The notes: generated from the sequence alone by a model not told the origin. DNA of 64,000 nucleotides from Hydrogenophaga pseudoflava NBRC 102511 (GCF_001592285.1 NZ_BCWQ01000009.1:1-64000); one strand, 5' to 3'. Numbered from the stretch's first letter, positions 26,142-34,513 are shown. Program-made: numbers and translations.

Positions 26142-28416
26142 AACCTCCACCTCCCGTCCTTACCGCGCCCTGTCGTTTTCGGCCTTCCTCGTGGGCCTGG
26201 CCGCCGTCGCCTGGGTGGCCAGCGGCTTCGTTGGTACCAGCGCCTTCGCGCTGGGCATGACGCTGCTGATCGGCGCCGTCTACCTGGGCGGCGCCTGGGA
26301 GCTGCGCCGCTTCGGCCAGACCACCGCCGGCTTCCGCGCCGCCATGGCCGGCGTGCCGCAACCGCTGGCCCAGCTGGCCGACTGGCTGCCCAGCGTGCCC
26401 GCGCCGCTGCGCCACGCGGTGCGCCAGCGCATCGAAGGCGAGCGCAGCGCCTTCCCCGGCCTGGCGCTCACGCCCTACCTGATCGGCCTGCTGGTCATGC
26501 TCGGCATGCTGGGCACCTTCCTGGGCATGGTGGTCACCTTCAAGGGCGCCGTGTTCGCGCTCGAAGGCTCGGCCGACCTGAACGCCATCCGCGCCGCGCT
26601 GGCCGCGCCCATCAAGGGCCTGGGCCTGTCCTTCGGCACCTCGGTGGCGGGGGTCGCCACCTCGGCCATGCTCGGCCTCATGGCCACGCTGGCGCGGCGC
26701 GAGCGCGCCCAGGCCCTGCGCACGCTGGACGCACTGGCCGCCACCACGCTGCGCCCGTTCTCGGCCGCGCACCAGCGCCAGCAGAGTTTTGAGGCCCTGC
26801 AGCGCCAGGCCGAGGCCTTGCCCGCGGCCGCGCAGCACCTGCAGACGCTGATCGAACAGGTCGAGCGCCGCAGCCAGCGGCTGGACGAGGCCCTGCTGGC
26901 CCGCCAGGCCGAGTTCCAGCGCGAAGCCGCTGCGGCCTACACCGGGCTGGCGAAGTCGGTGGAACAGTCGCTGCGCGAGAGCCTGGCCGCCAGCGCCCGC
27001 GCCGCCACCGACAGCCTGCAGCCCGTGGTGCAGCAGGCCATGGCCGGCATCGCCGCCGAATCCAGCCGCCTGCACGAGGGCGTGAACACCGCGGTGCAGG
27101 CCCAGCTTGAAGGCCTGTCGGCCCGCTTCAGCGCCACCACGGCCACCGTGGCCGACACCTGGGCCCGTGCGCTGAACCGGCACGAACAGGGCAGCCAGCA
27201 GCTGCTGCAAGGCCTGGGTGAGTCGCTCACCGCCTTCAACAGTGGCTTCGACCAGCGCGCCGGCCAGCTGCTGGCCAGCGTGCAGGCCGCGCAGACCGAG
27301 GCCCAGAGCCTGCGCGCCCAGGCCGAGCAGCAGCAGCAGGCCGCACTCACGGCCGCGCTGGAGCGCATGGCGCAGGACCTGCGCAGCCAGTGGCAGCAGG
27401 CCGGCGAACAGACCCTCGCGCAGCAGCGCACCGTGCTGCAGGCGCTGCAGGACACCGCCACCCGCCTCACGCAACACAGCAGCGAACAGACCGACCGCAG
27501 CCTGGACGGCGTGGCCCGCCTCATCGCGCAGACCGAGGCCCTGGTGGACGCGCGCACCGCCAGCGAAGCCGCGTGGACCCAGCAGCACGCGCAGCGCATG
27601 GACGAGCTGGCCGCGCTGTGGCGCAACGAACTGGCCGCCCTGCACGAGGCCGAGCTGCAGCGCCAGCAGGCCCGGTCCGAACAGCAGGGCCAGGCCTTCA
27701 GCGCCCTCGCGCGGCAGCTGCAGACCTTGCGCGAGGAAGAGGCCGCGCGCGGCGATGCCGCCGTGCAGCGCCTGGCCGATCTGCAGGCCGCGCTGGCCAC
27801 CCAGCTCGCCACCCTGGGTACGGCGCTGGAAGCGCCCATGGCCCGCCTGATGCAGACCGCGTCCGAAGCGCCCAAGGCCGCCGCCGAGGTGATCGGCCAG
27901 CTGCGCGAACAGATGAGCCGCCTGGCCGAGCGCGACAACGCCACGCTGGGCGAACGCGCCGAACTGGTCGGCCAGATCGGCACCTTGCTGCAGCAGGTGC
28001 AGCAGACCACGGGCGAGCAGCGCGCCGCCATCGAACACCTGGTCGGCTCGGCCACCGGCGTGCTCGACCGCGTGGGCCAGCAGTTCGCCGACACCGTGGG
28101 CGCGCAGGCCGGCCGCGCCGAGGCCATGGCCGAACAGGCCGCCACCAGCGCGGCCCAGCTGGCCAGCCTGGGCGAGGCCTTCCAGCAGGGCACGCAGCAG
28201 CTGGCCGCCAGCCACGAGCAGCTGGTGCAGAACCTGCAGAAGGTCGAGAACGCCATTGGCCAGTCGCTGGCGCGCAGCGACGAGCAGCTCGCCTACTACG
28301 TGGCGCAGGCGCGCGAGGTGATCGACCTGTCGATCAGTGCCCAGCAGGGCATCATCGAAGACCTGCGCCGGTTGCGAGGGCCGGTTGCCAAGGCCAGCGC
28401 AGGGGTCGCGGCGTGA
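26131..28416 (+). CDS. DUF802 protein: MotA/ExbB/ZorA-like channel with long coiled-coil tail
   Basis: A 761-residue protein. Four hydrophobic helices lie at about 14-33, 36-54, 114-134 and 163-186. The third carries LGMLGTFLGMVVTFKGAV and the fourth GLSFGTSVAGVATSAMLGLM, the GTF-x-GM and Thr/Ser-rich pattern of MotA/TolQ/ExbB/ZorA proton-channel subunits. Residues 190-761 form an almost uninterrupted helical, Gln/Ala/Glu-rich tail. Three tryptophan-centred repeats sit at W344, W421 and W497, about 76 residues apart. The ATG at 26131 is preferred to TTG at 26125. It overlaps both neighbours (11 and 4 bases). The ZorA-like reading is my inference; the DUF802 name is from memory. Confidence 0.75.
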   Translation: MSTETSTSRPYRALSFSAFLVGLAAVAWVASGFVGTSAFALGMTLLIGAVYLGGAWELRRFGQTTAGFRAAMAGVPQPLAQLADWLPSVPAPLRHAVRQRIEGERSAFPGLALTPYLIGLLVMLGMLGTFLGMVVTFKGAVFALEGSADLNAIRAALAAPIKGLGLSFGTSVAGVATSAMLGLMATLARRERAQALRTLDALAATTLRPFSAAHQRQQSFEALQRQAEALPAAAQHLQTLIEQVERRSQRLDEALLARQAEFQREAAAAYTGLAKSVEQSLRESLAASARAATDSLQPVVQQAMAGIAAESSRLHEGVNTAVQAQLEGLSARFSATTATVADTWARALNRHEQGSQQLLQGLGESLTAFNSGFDQRAGQLLASVQAAQTEAQSLRAQAEQQQQAALTAALERMAQDLRSQWQQAGEQTLAQQRTVLQALQDTATRLTQHSSEQTDRSLDGVARLIAQTEALVDARTASEAAWTQQHAQRMDELAALWRNELAALHEAELQRQQARSEQQGQAFSALARQLQTLREEEAARGDAAVQRLADLQAALATQLATLGTALEAPMARLMQTASEAPKAAAEVIGQLREQMSRLAERDNATLGERAELVGQIGTLLQQVQQTTGEQRAAIEHLVGSATGVLDRVGQQFADTVGAQAGRAEAMAEQAATSAAQLASLGEAFQQGTQQLAASHEQLVQNLQKVENAIGQSLARSDEQLAYYVAQAREVIDLSISAQQGIIEDLRRLRGPVAKASAGVAA

Positions 28417-29108
28417 GCGCCTTCCACGACGCATCGGAAGACCTGCAGGTCGACGGCGACGACAGTGCCGAGATCACCGCGCCCGCCTGGGCGGTGTTCG
28501 GCGATCTCATGGCCGGTCTGGTCGGAGCCTTCGTGCTGGTCTTCATCGGGGTGCTGCTCACCCAGGTCGATCTGGTCAACAGCCTGCAGAGCGAGATCGC
28601 CAAGCGCCAGCAGGAAGAAGCCCGCCGCATGGCGCTGGAAAAGGCATTGGCCGTGCCGCTGGCCAGCGGCCGTGTCACGCTCAACAACGGCCGCATCGGC
28701 ATCAGCGGCAGCGTGCTGTTCGACTTCAATTCCGACCAGCTGCGCCCCGAAGGCGAACAGCTGCTCAAGGCCCTGGTGCCGCCGCTGCAGGTCTACCTGG
28801 GCGAGCGCGACGAAATGCTCATGGTCAGCGGCTTCACCGACAACAAGACCGTGGTCAAGGGCCCCAGCCAGCGCTACGAGGACAACCTCGAACTCTCGGC
28901 CCAGCGTGCGCTCACGGTCACGCGGGCGCTGATCACCAGCGGCATGCCGCGCTCGCGCGTGTTCGCCGCCGCCTTCGGCGCCGAACAGCCCGTGGCCAGC
29001 AACGCCGACGAACAGGGTCGGGCGCTCAACCGCCGGGTGGAAATGGCGCCCGTGCCGCGCGCCAGCGCCGCCGCGGGCGACGTGGGCACACAGGCCCCCC
29101 GACCCTGA
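28413..29108 (+). CDS. OmpA-family, MotB/ZorB-like stator protein
   Basis: A 231-residue protein starting at GTG (28413) in a GTGA overlap with the DUF802 stop. The N-terminus is cytoplasmic. One membrane helix covers about 27-50 with the pattern W-A-V-F-G-D-L-M-A-G-L, placing Asp31 where MotB and ZorB have the proton-carrying Asp. A Gln/Glu-rich linker follows, then a peptidoglycan-binding OmpA domain (about 90-213) with VLFDFNSDQLRPEG, SGFTDNK, NLELSAQRAL and GRALNRRVE. Together with the upstream gene it has every feature of an ion-driven 5:2 motor unit anchored to peptidoglycan. Confidence 0.85.
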   Translation: MSAFHDASEDLQVDGDDSAEITAPAWAVFGDLMAGLVGAFVLVFIGVLLTQVDLVNSLQSEIAKRQQEEARRMALEKALAVPLASGRVTLNNGRIGISGSVLFDFNSDQLRPEGEQLLKALVPPLQVYLGERDEMLMVSGFTDNKTVVKGPSQRYEDNLELSAQRALTVTRALITSGMPRSRVFAAAFGAEQPVASNADEQGRALNRRVEMAPVPRASAAAGDVGTQAPRP

Positions 29109-29110
29109 CC

Positions 29111-29500
29111 ATGAAGCCCGCCACCGCGCGCCCATCGCCCCTGGCCGAGCTCAATGCCCACATTGAGCGCGCATCGACCGCCGCGCGCGAAGGGGTTGTC
29201 GGCAGCGGTGGCCCCTGGCCCGAACTGCGCAGCGCGCAGCGCTTTCGCGAAACCTGGGAGCGCATCGGCGCTGAGGTGCAGGTGCAGCGTGCGCTGGACC
29301 GCGCCCCGCCCAACGCAGGCCCGCTCAACCCCCAGCGGCTGATGCTGGAGACCCTGGCCCGCATGGGCGAGCTCTCGCCGCACTACCTGCGCCGCTTCCT
29401 GACCCACACCGAGACCCTGCTCTGGCTGGAGCAGGCGCATGGGGTGCTCAGACAGCCTGCAGCGGGCAAGGCCGTGAAGGCAAGGCGGCAGAAGATGTGA
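29111..29500 (+). CDS. DUF2894-family protein, last gene of motor-like operon
   Basis: A 129-residue basic, helical protein, 2 bases after the OmpA gene. Landmarks are SPLAELNAHIERA, ELRSAQRFRETWERIGAEVQVQRAL, and ETLARMGELSPHYLRRFL with TETLLWLEQA before a Lys/Arg-rich tail. It matches what I recall of DUF2894. No signal, membrane segment or catalytic motif is visible. Its fixed place at the end of the DUF3348-DUF802-OmpA unit suggests a cytosolic adaptor or effector of the motor. Function is unknown. Confidence 0.72.
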   Translation: MKPATARPSPLAELNAHIERASTAAREGVVGSGGPWPELRSAQRFRETWERIGAEVQVQRALDRAPPNAGPLNPQRLMLETLARMGELSPHYLRRFLTHTETLLWLEQAHGVLRQPAAGKAVKARRQKM

Positions 29501-29526
29501 CGCAGGGTTGTGCTGTGCGTATGCGC

Positions 29527-30171
29527 TCATGCCGGAAAGGCCACCACCCGGTTCGCCTCCAGCTTGCACATGGCGCGGGTGAACAGTCCGTCAGACAACC
29601 ACCTACCCAGCCAGCCCTGCAGCGCAGGCAGGGCCAGCGCCTCAAACCAGGCCGGTTCCACCGCCGCGAACTGCCGCACGAACGGAAAGATCGCGATGTC
29701 GGTGGCGCACGGAGTGGCTCCTCCCAGCTGCCCGGCACGTTGCAGTTGCCTGTCCAGCGGCTTGAGAAGCCCCTCCACCGCCTGCGCGTGGTGCAGTGCC
29801 TTGGCGTCGGCGCCCTCGCCGAAACGCTCGGGGTACTTGGTGCGGTCCAGGTGCTGTTTGAAAGGGCCATCGCAGGCGGCCAGCAGCGCGAGGTTTTCGT
29901 CGCTCTGCGCGCGTGCCCACCAACCGTCGTCATCGCCGTTGGTGGCGAAGGCCCAGCGCATGATGTCCAGGCTCTGTTCCAGCACGCTGCCATCGTGCAG
30001 CCGCAGAACCGGCACCGTGCCTTTGGGCGAAAGGGTCATCAGCTCGGCCGGTTTGTCGCGCAGAACGATCTCGAACGCGTCGAATGCCACGCCGGCCTGC
30101 AGCAGGGCCATGCGCGCGCGCATCGCGTAGGGACAGCGGCGGTAGGTGTAGAGCAGCGGGAGCGTGTCCAT
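29527..30171 (-). CDS. Glutathione S-transferase family protein
   Basis: A 214-residue thioredoxin-fold GST. The N-terminal active-site region YTYRRCPYAMRARMAL has a CPYA motif (Cys13) like glutaredoxin-2/omega-type GSTs. The cis-Pro segment is GTVPVLRLHDG and the glutathione-binding LEQSLDIMRWAF follows. A helical C-terminal domain is present. A Cys rather than Ser/Tyr nucleophile predicts thiol-transfer or deglutathionylation activity. The ATG at 30171 has a TGTAAT box 8 bases upstream on its strand. It converges on the DUF2894 gene and diverges from the gene at 30229. Confidence 0.87.
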   Translation of the reverse strand: MDTLPLLYTYRRCPYAMRARMALLQAGVAFDAFEIVLRDKPAELMTLSPKGTVPVLRLHDGSVLEQSLDIMRWAFATNGDDDGWWARAQSDENLALLAACDGPFKQHLDRTKYPERFGEGADAKALHHAQAVEGLLKPLDRQLQRAGQLGGATPCATDIAIFPFVRQFAAVEPAWFEALALPALQGWLGRWLSDGLFTRAMCKLEANRVVAFPA

Positions 30172-30228
30172 GGCCCGGCATTACAGCGCAAACCGGGCGA
30201 ACCCACGCGGCCATTACCATCGCCCCCC

Positions 30229-30708
30229 ATGACCGAAGACACCCAGGACCCCATCCACGAAGACCGCGTGTGGAGCGACGAGCGCTGGACGGCGCGTGTG
30301 ATCAAGAACGAAGACGACGATGGATGGGCCGTGGCCATGTTCCTCGAAGGGCAGGCCGAGCCCGCGCTGGTCGGCCCCTGGACCATGGGGCGCGACAAGA
30401 AGAACCCCAAGCCGCTGGACGTGAACGCGTTCAACACGCTGGTGAAGACGGCCAGCGAGTTCATACGACGATCCGAGCAGCAGCGCCACGCGGAGCTGAA
30501 CAAGAGCGTGAATGTGACGGTGGACGGGCGACGCCTGCGCGTGGCGCTGGCCATCGTGCCCGACGAAGAGGGGGCGACCGCCACGCTGCGCGCGACCTAC
30601 GAATATGGTGAGGAACTGGCCTGCGTCCCGGTGCCGCCGACCTTCCGGCTGAACATGGCCAGCGCCGAGGCCTGGGTGGTGTCGGGCTTCGAGATGCCGC
30701 GCCGATGA
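30229..30708 (+). CDS. Conserved hypothetical protein
   Basis: A 159-residue soluble protein that I do not recognise. It is acidic at the N-terminus (TEDTQDPIHEDRVWSDERW) and contains an alpha/beta middle with VIKNEDDDGWAVAMFLEGQ, a GPWTMGRDKKNPKPLD turn, a helix FNTLVKTASEFIRRSEQQ and a final beta-rich part. There is no signal, helix-turn-helix or catalytic signature. Only 57 bases separate its start from the divergent GST gene. The start is the ATG at 30229; TACCAT ends 8 bases upstream and no ribosome site is visible. Codon use resembles the neighbours, so it is likely a real gene. Confidence 0.65.
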   Translation: MTEDTQDPIHEDRVWSDERWTARVIKNEDDDGWAVAMFLEGQAEPALVGPWTMGRDKKNPKPLDVNAFNTLVKTASEFIRRSEQQRHAELNKSVNVTVDGRRLRVALAIVPDEEGATATLRATYEYGEELACVPVPPTFRLNMASAEAWVVSGFEMPRR

Positions 30709-30736
30709 GCGTGGCCAGGATCCGCTCTGCGTCAGA

Positions 30737-31774
30737 ATGCGCGCCTTGTTCCAATTTCTGAATCTCTTGAGCCGTCCCGACCCCACCGCCGTCTGGCCCG
30801 AACCGCCGTCCATCGTGGCTGCGCGCGCGGAGATTGCCATGCGCCTGTCATGGATGACGTCGGTGCTGGGCATGGTGCTGTTTGCGGTGGACCGGTTCAT
30901 CGGGATGCCGGTCACGGCCGACAGCATGATGACGCTGGTGCTGGCGGTCATGGGGGCTCTGGCCTGGGTGCTGCTGAAGGTCCGCCGCTACAACAGCGTG
31001 GCCTGGTTGCTGGTGGTCTTCCTGTTCGGGATGGCGGCGGCGTCGACCTGGTTCTTCGGTTCGGTGCGCACGATCAACATCGTGCTGATCCTGATGGGGC
31101 TGGTCGCAGCGGGCATCTTCTTGAGCCGGCGTGGGCTGCTCTGGACCACGGCTGCGGCGGTGGCGCTGCTCGGTCTGCTGACCTGGGCCGATGCCGCCGG
31201 TCTGCTGGCCGGGCAGCCGCGCTTCGCCGTGAGCTGGCGCAACTGGCTGTCGCAGAGCGCGAGCCTGGTGGGCGTGGCCGCGATGATGTCCCTCAACCGC
31301 ACGCAGGTGCGTCTGGCGCAGGAGCTGCATCTTCAGGAGGCCACGCAGCGCCTGCGGGCCCAGCTGGACCGCGACCTGGGGCAGGGCCGCTTCTCGCGCC
31401 TGTTCCGGACGAGCCCCACGCCGATCTTCGTGCAGTCCATGCGCAACGGCGCCATCCTGGATGTGAACCTCGCATTCGAGCGCGCGCTGGGCTACACGCG
31501 CCAGGAGGTGCTGAGCCGGCGCGACGGGTTCCTCTGGCTGCACGACGAAGCCTATGCAGCCTTCTCGCAGGACCGCCGGGCCCACCGGCGCACGGGTTGG
31601 CACAGCATCACCGGCGTCGGGCGCAACGGGCAGCAGGTTCCTCTGCAGATCTGCAGCGAGCGGGACGACGATGCGGACGACGGCCTTCGCATCACGGTGT
31701 TGCGTGTGCCCGGTCACACGACCAGCGCGATGCCGACGGTCTATGCACCGCTGGAAGGAGGCCAGGGTGCTTGA
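30737..31774 (+). CDS. Membrane protein with PAS domain, no output domain (copy 1)
   Basis: A 345-residue protein. Six hydrophobic helices lie at about 38-190 (for example WMTSVLGMVLFAVDRFIG and VAWLLVVFLFGMAAAST), then a short helical linker, then one PAS domain at about 220-330 (RLFRTSPTPIFVQSMRNGAILDVNLAFERALGYTRQEVL). The protein ends right after PAS; no kinase, GGDEF, EAL or HTH follows. It overlaps the next gene, which has the same architecture, by 8 bases. Such a pair could be truncated sensors, hetero-oligomeric sensor inputs for a separate kinase, or small-molecule receptors. Function is unknown. Confidence 0.72.
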   Translation: MRALFQFLNLLSRPDPTAVWPEPPSIVAARAEIAMRLSWMTSVLGMVLFAVDRFIGMPVTADSMMTLVLAVMGALAWVLLKVRRYNSVAWLLVVFLFGMAAASTWFFGSVRTINIVLILMGLVAAGIFLSRRGLLWTTAAAVALLGLLTWADAAGLLAGQPRFAVSWRNWLSQSASLVGVAAMMSLNRTQVRLAQELHLQEATQRLRAQLDRDLGQGRFSRLFRTSPTPIFVQSMRNGAILDVNLAFERALGYTRQEVLSRRDGFLWLHDEAYAAFSQDRRAHRRTGWHSITGVGRNGQQVPLQICSERDDDADDGLRITVLRVPGHTTSAMPTVYAPLEGGQGA

Positions 31775-32741
31775 CTCCCTGCCGCTCGAAGATCCTTCCG
31801 AGATCGAACGCAGCCAGCATCGGCACCACAACCGCAGCCTGCGCTGGGTGCAGTTGTGCGTGGCGCTGCTGCTGGCGGGCATGGCTTTGGCGGACCACCT
31901 GCTGGCGCCACCCGATGAGTCCCTGGCGCACATATCCTGGTCGATGGCAGGGGTGGCACTGCTGTCCTACCTGTTGCTGAGATCGCATCGGCGCCGCTGG
32001 GAGAGTCCGCTGGTGGTGACGGGCATTCTGATGGTGGCGGCCTGGTCGGTGTACAGCTTCGGCTCGGTGCGGGCGGCGTCGGGGTTCGCATTCCAGGGTG
32101 CGGTGGTCATGGCCGGCACCTACCTGAGCCTGCGTGCGCTGCTGGCCACCACGGTGGCCAGCATGGCCATTCTGGGGGGGCTGACCTGGGCCGAGACGAG
32201 CGGGCACCTGCCGCCGGCGAGCATGGGGGCCGACCTGCGCTACTGGCTCACGGGCAGCGCCATCCTGCTGCTGATCGGGTTGCAGCTGTCTCAGACACGC
32301 CAGGCGACCGACGAGGTCTACCGGCGACGGCGGAGCCAGATGGAGGACCGCTTGCGGCTGGAGCACGAGCGCGACCGTTCCCTGCGCCGCTTCCGACGCA
32401 TCTTCCAGCTCAACCCCACGGCCCTGGTGGTACAGGCGGCCAATACACAGGCGGTGGTGGAGGTCAACCCCGCGTTCGAGCGCTGTTTCGGATACCCGGG
32501 CGCCCAGGTGGAGGGGCTGCGCGCGGAGACCTTCTGGGCGGACGCGCAGCAGTGGCAAGAGCACCGCCGGGTGCTGTTCGAGAAAGGCCACACCGGGTGG
32601 CAGCAGGCCTGGTGGCGCCATGCCGACGGTCATTCTGTCGATGTGATGGTGTGCAGCGAGCTGAACGAAGACCCCGGCGGCCTGCTGATTCTCACCACGG
32701 TTGTCGACGAAAAAAGCGCCCAGGACATTCCGGGCGCATAA
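31767..32741 (+). CDS. Membrane protein with PAS domain, no output domain (copy 2)
   Basis: A 324-residue paralogue of the preceding gene. About six hydrophobic helices lie at 30-180, then a linker and a C-terminal PAS domain (RRIFQLNPTALVVQAANTQAVVEVNPAFERCFGYPGAQ). The start is GTG at 31767: AAGGAGG lies 5 bases upstream, an ideal ribosome site, whereas the in-frame ATG at 31743 lacks one. The overlap with copy 1 implies coupled, roughly equal synthesis. Shared blocks such as FGSVR after a membrane segment and VNxAFER in PAS show common ancestry, but the proteins have diverged widely. No output domain is present. Confidence 0.72.
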   Translation: MLDSLPLEDPSEIERSQHRHHNRSLRWVQLCVALLLAGMALADHLLAPPDESLAHISWSMAGVALLSYLLLRSHRRRWESPLVVTGILMVAAWSVYSFGSVRAASGFAFQGAVVMAGTYLSLRALLATTVASMAILGGLTWAETSGHLPPASMGADLRYWLTGSAILLLIGLQLSQTRQATDEVYRRRRSQMEDRLRLEHERDRSLRRFRRIFQLNPTALVVQAANTQAVVEVNPAFERCFGYPGAQVEGLRAETFWADAQQWQEHRRVLFEKGHTGWQQAWWRHADGHSVDVMVCSELNEDPGGLLILTTVVDEKSAQDIPGA

Positions 32742-32875
32742 TCCCGCCTGCGCGGGCATTCGGCCCGTGCAATCCAAGTGATCGGTCAGTTTCGCGTGCC
32801 ACGGTGCACTTTCGGGTTTGTTGTGCTTTCGGGACCCCATCGCTTTTTGTGTATCTGCTTTCTTAGGAGTCCTCC

Positions 32876-33232
32876 ATGGGCAACAAACTTTACGTCGGCA
32901 ACCTGCCGTATTCCGTGCGCGACGACGACCTGCAACAGGCTTTCAGCGAATTCGGCTCTGTCAGCAGTGCCAAGGTCATGATGGAGCGCGACACCGGCCG
33001 CTCCAAGGGTTTCGGCTTTGTCGAAATGGGCAGCGATGCCGAGGCGCAAGCCGCCATCAACGGCATGAACGGCCAGTCCCTGGGTGGCCGCAGCGTCACC
33101 GTGAACGAAGCACGTCCGATGGAAGCGCGTCCCCCGCGCACCGGTGGTTTCGGTGGTGACCGCTCGGGTGGCGGTGGCTACGGCGGTGGCAACCGCTCCG
33201 GTGGCGGCGGCTACGGCCGCGGCGGCTACTGA
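32876..33232 (+). CDS. Glycine-rich RRM RNA-binding protein
   Basis: A 118-residue protein with one RNA recognition motif: RNP2 LYVGNL (5-10) and RNP1 KGFGFVEM (44-51). A low-complexity Gly/Arg/Tyr tail follows (from about 88, with GGGGYGGG and GGYGRGGY). The layout is that of bacterial cold-inducible RNA-binding proteins, which chaperone or stabilise RNA. It has its own 134-base leader with a TAGGAG ribosome site and its own strong terminator, so it is monocistronic. Cold induction is likely by family but not demonstrated by the sequence. Confidence 0.92.
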   Translation: MGNKLYVGNLPYSVRDDDLQQAFSEFGSVSSAKVMMERDTGRSKGFGFVEMGSDAEAQAAINGMNGQSLGGRSVTVNEARPMEARPPRTGGFGGDRSGGGGYGGGNRSGGGGYGRGGY

Positions 33233-33273
33233 GCCCTGCAGATTGGTTGATCCGGCCCCGCGCCGGGTCCTGC

Positions 33274-33309
33274 AAAAAAGCCCCAAGGCCGAAGCCCCGG
33301 GGCTTTTTT
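33274..33309. terminator. Bidirectional intrinsic terminator after the RRM gene
   Basis: AAAAAAGCCCC (33274-33284) pairs with GGGGCTTTTTT (33299-33309) around a 14-base loop. The A-run and T-run on either side let it terminate both the RRM transcript and the leftward DUF488 transcript. It is the clearest intrinsic terminator in the window. Confidence 0.9.
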
Positions 33310-33327
33310 CTTTGGGGCGCCCAAGGT

Positions 33328-33714
33328 TCAGGCCAGATCGGCTCCCCGCGCTGCCAGCAGCTCGCGCAGCACCGAGCGGTGGCAGTGCGACTCGTGCTCG
33401 CAGTAGCAGCCGACCGACAGGTTCGAGGTATGCGAGAGGCTGGCCAGCAGGTTCAGGCTGTGTTCGGCCTCGGCGGCTGCCATTTCCTTGCGGTACTGGC
33501 GCACGAAGACGGCCCACTGCGCCGGGGTTTCGGCGGCCTGGCCCAGCTTCATGGTCTCGGCGCTGGGGGCGAGCACCGGGAACCACACGTCATACCAGTT
33601 GCCGCTGGCGAAGTCCGCCTTGGGCACGCCGCGCGGCGGGCGGCGCACCGTGCCGATGCGGGTGCCTTCGTCGGGGTGCCGCTCGGTGCCGAGCCGGACG
33701 ATGCGCAGAGTCAT
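33328..33714 (-). CDS. DUF488-family protein
   Basis: A 128-residue protein with the DUF488 layout. The N-terminal RIVRLGTERHPDEGTRIGTVRRPPRG is followed by a NWYDVWFPVLAPS segment. The C-terminal Cys/His cluster CYCEHESHCHRSVL is expected to bind a metal or act as a thiol site. The biochemical role of the family is not established. It lies 22 bases downstream of the ABC permease gene on the same strand and ends just before the shared terminator at 33274-33309, so it is probably the last gene of the leftward block. Confidence 0.82.
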   Translation of the reverse strand: MTLRIVRLGTERHPDEGTRIGTVRRPPRGVPKADFASGNWYDVWFPVLAPSAETMKLGQAAETPAQWAVFVRQYRKEMAAAEAEHSLNLLASLSHTSNLSVGCYCEHESHCHRSVLRELLAARGADLA

Positions 33715-33736
33715 GGGCGTGCTCCTGTGGCGTGGC

Positions 33737-34509
33737 TCAGCGCCGGATGCGCCGGCCGGTCTTGAACACCCACCAGACCACGGTCAGGCAGGCGGCCATG
33801 AAGACCAGTGTCATGCCGGTGCTGACGGCGATGTGCACGTCGGCCTGGCCGTAGAAGGCCCAGCGCAGGCCGCTGATGAGGTAGACCACCGGGTTGAACA
33901 GCGAGACGGTCTGCCAGGGTTCGGGCAGCATGTTGATGCTGTAGAACGCGCCACCCAGGAACGTGAGCGGCGTGATCACCAGCAGCGGGATCACCTGCAG
34001 CTTCTGGAAGCTGTCGGCCCACAGGCCGATGATGAAGCCGAACAGGCAGAACGACACCACCGTCAGCAGCAGGAAGCCGACCATCCACACCGGGTGGGCG
34101 ATGTGATAGGGCACGAAGAAGCGCGCGGTGAGCAGGATCAGCGTGCCCAGCAGCAGGCTCTTGCTGGCGGCCGCGCCCACGTACCCCAGCAGCACCTCGA
34201 CCCAGTTCACCGGCGCGCTCAGCAGTTCGTAGATGGTGCCCGACCACTTGGGCATGTAGATGCCGAAGGACGCATTGGAAATGCTCTCGGACAGCAGCGA
34301 GAGCATGAGCAGGCCGGGGATGATGTAGGCGCCGTAGTCCACGCCGCCGATGTCGCCCATGCGCGAGCCGATGGCCGTGCCGAAGACGATGAAGTACAGC
34401 GAGGTGGTGAGCACCGGCGCGATGATGCTCTGCGCCCAGGTGCGGAAGGCGCGGTTCATCTCGAACATGTAGATGGCGCGCACGGCATGGATGTTCAGAC
34501 CCGCCATGG

Positions 34510-34513
<4 letters not shown>
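33737..34513 (-). CDS. ABC-2 type transporter permease
   Basis: A 258-residue membrane protein with six hydrophobic helices. ABC-2 signatures are visible: [22 protein letters not shown] at the start, then [37 protein letters not shown] and [17 protein letters not shown]. This matches the YadH/NodJ-like exporter permeases. It overlaps the ATPase gene by 4 bases (34510-34513), so the two form one exporter complex in the inner membrane. The cargo is unknown; drugs, polysaccharide or lipid are all possible, the last fitting the upstream lipid genes. Confidence 0.9.

Noticed and set aside
25422..29500. A full Zorya defence system
   Set aside because: ZorC, ZorD (helicase/nuclease) and ZorE are absent on both sides, which hold a VOC gene and a GST. 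Only the ZorAB-like motor resemblance is kept, as a separate finding.
31743..31766. ATG at 31743 as start of the second PAS gene
   Set aside because: It has no ribosome site, whereas GTG 31767 has AAGGAGG five bases upstream.
32716..32737. GCGCCC/GGGCGC hairpin near the end of the second PAS gene as a leftward terminator
   Set aside because: It has an A-run on the left that would be a T-run only for a leftward transcript, and no leftward gene exists there.
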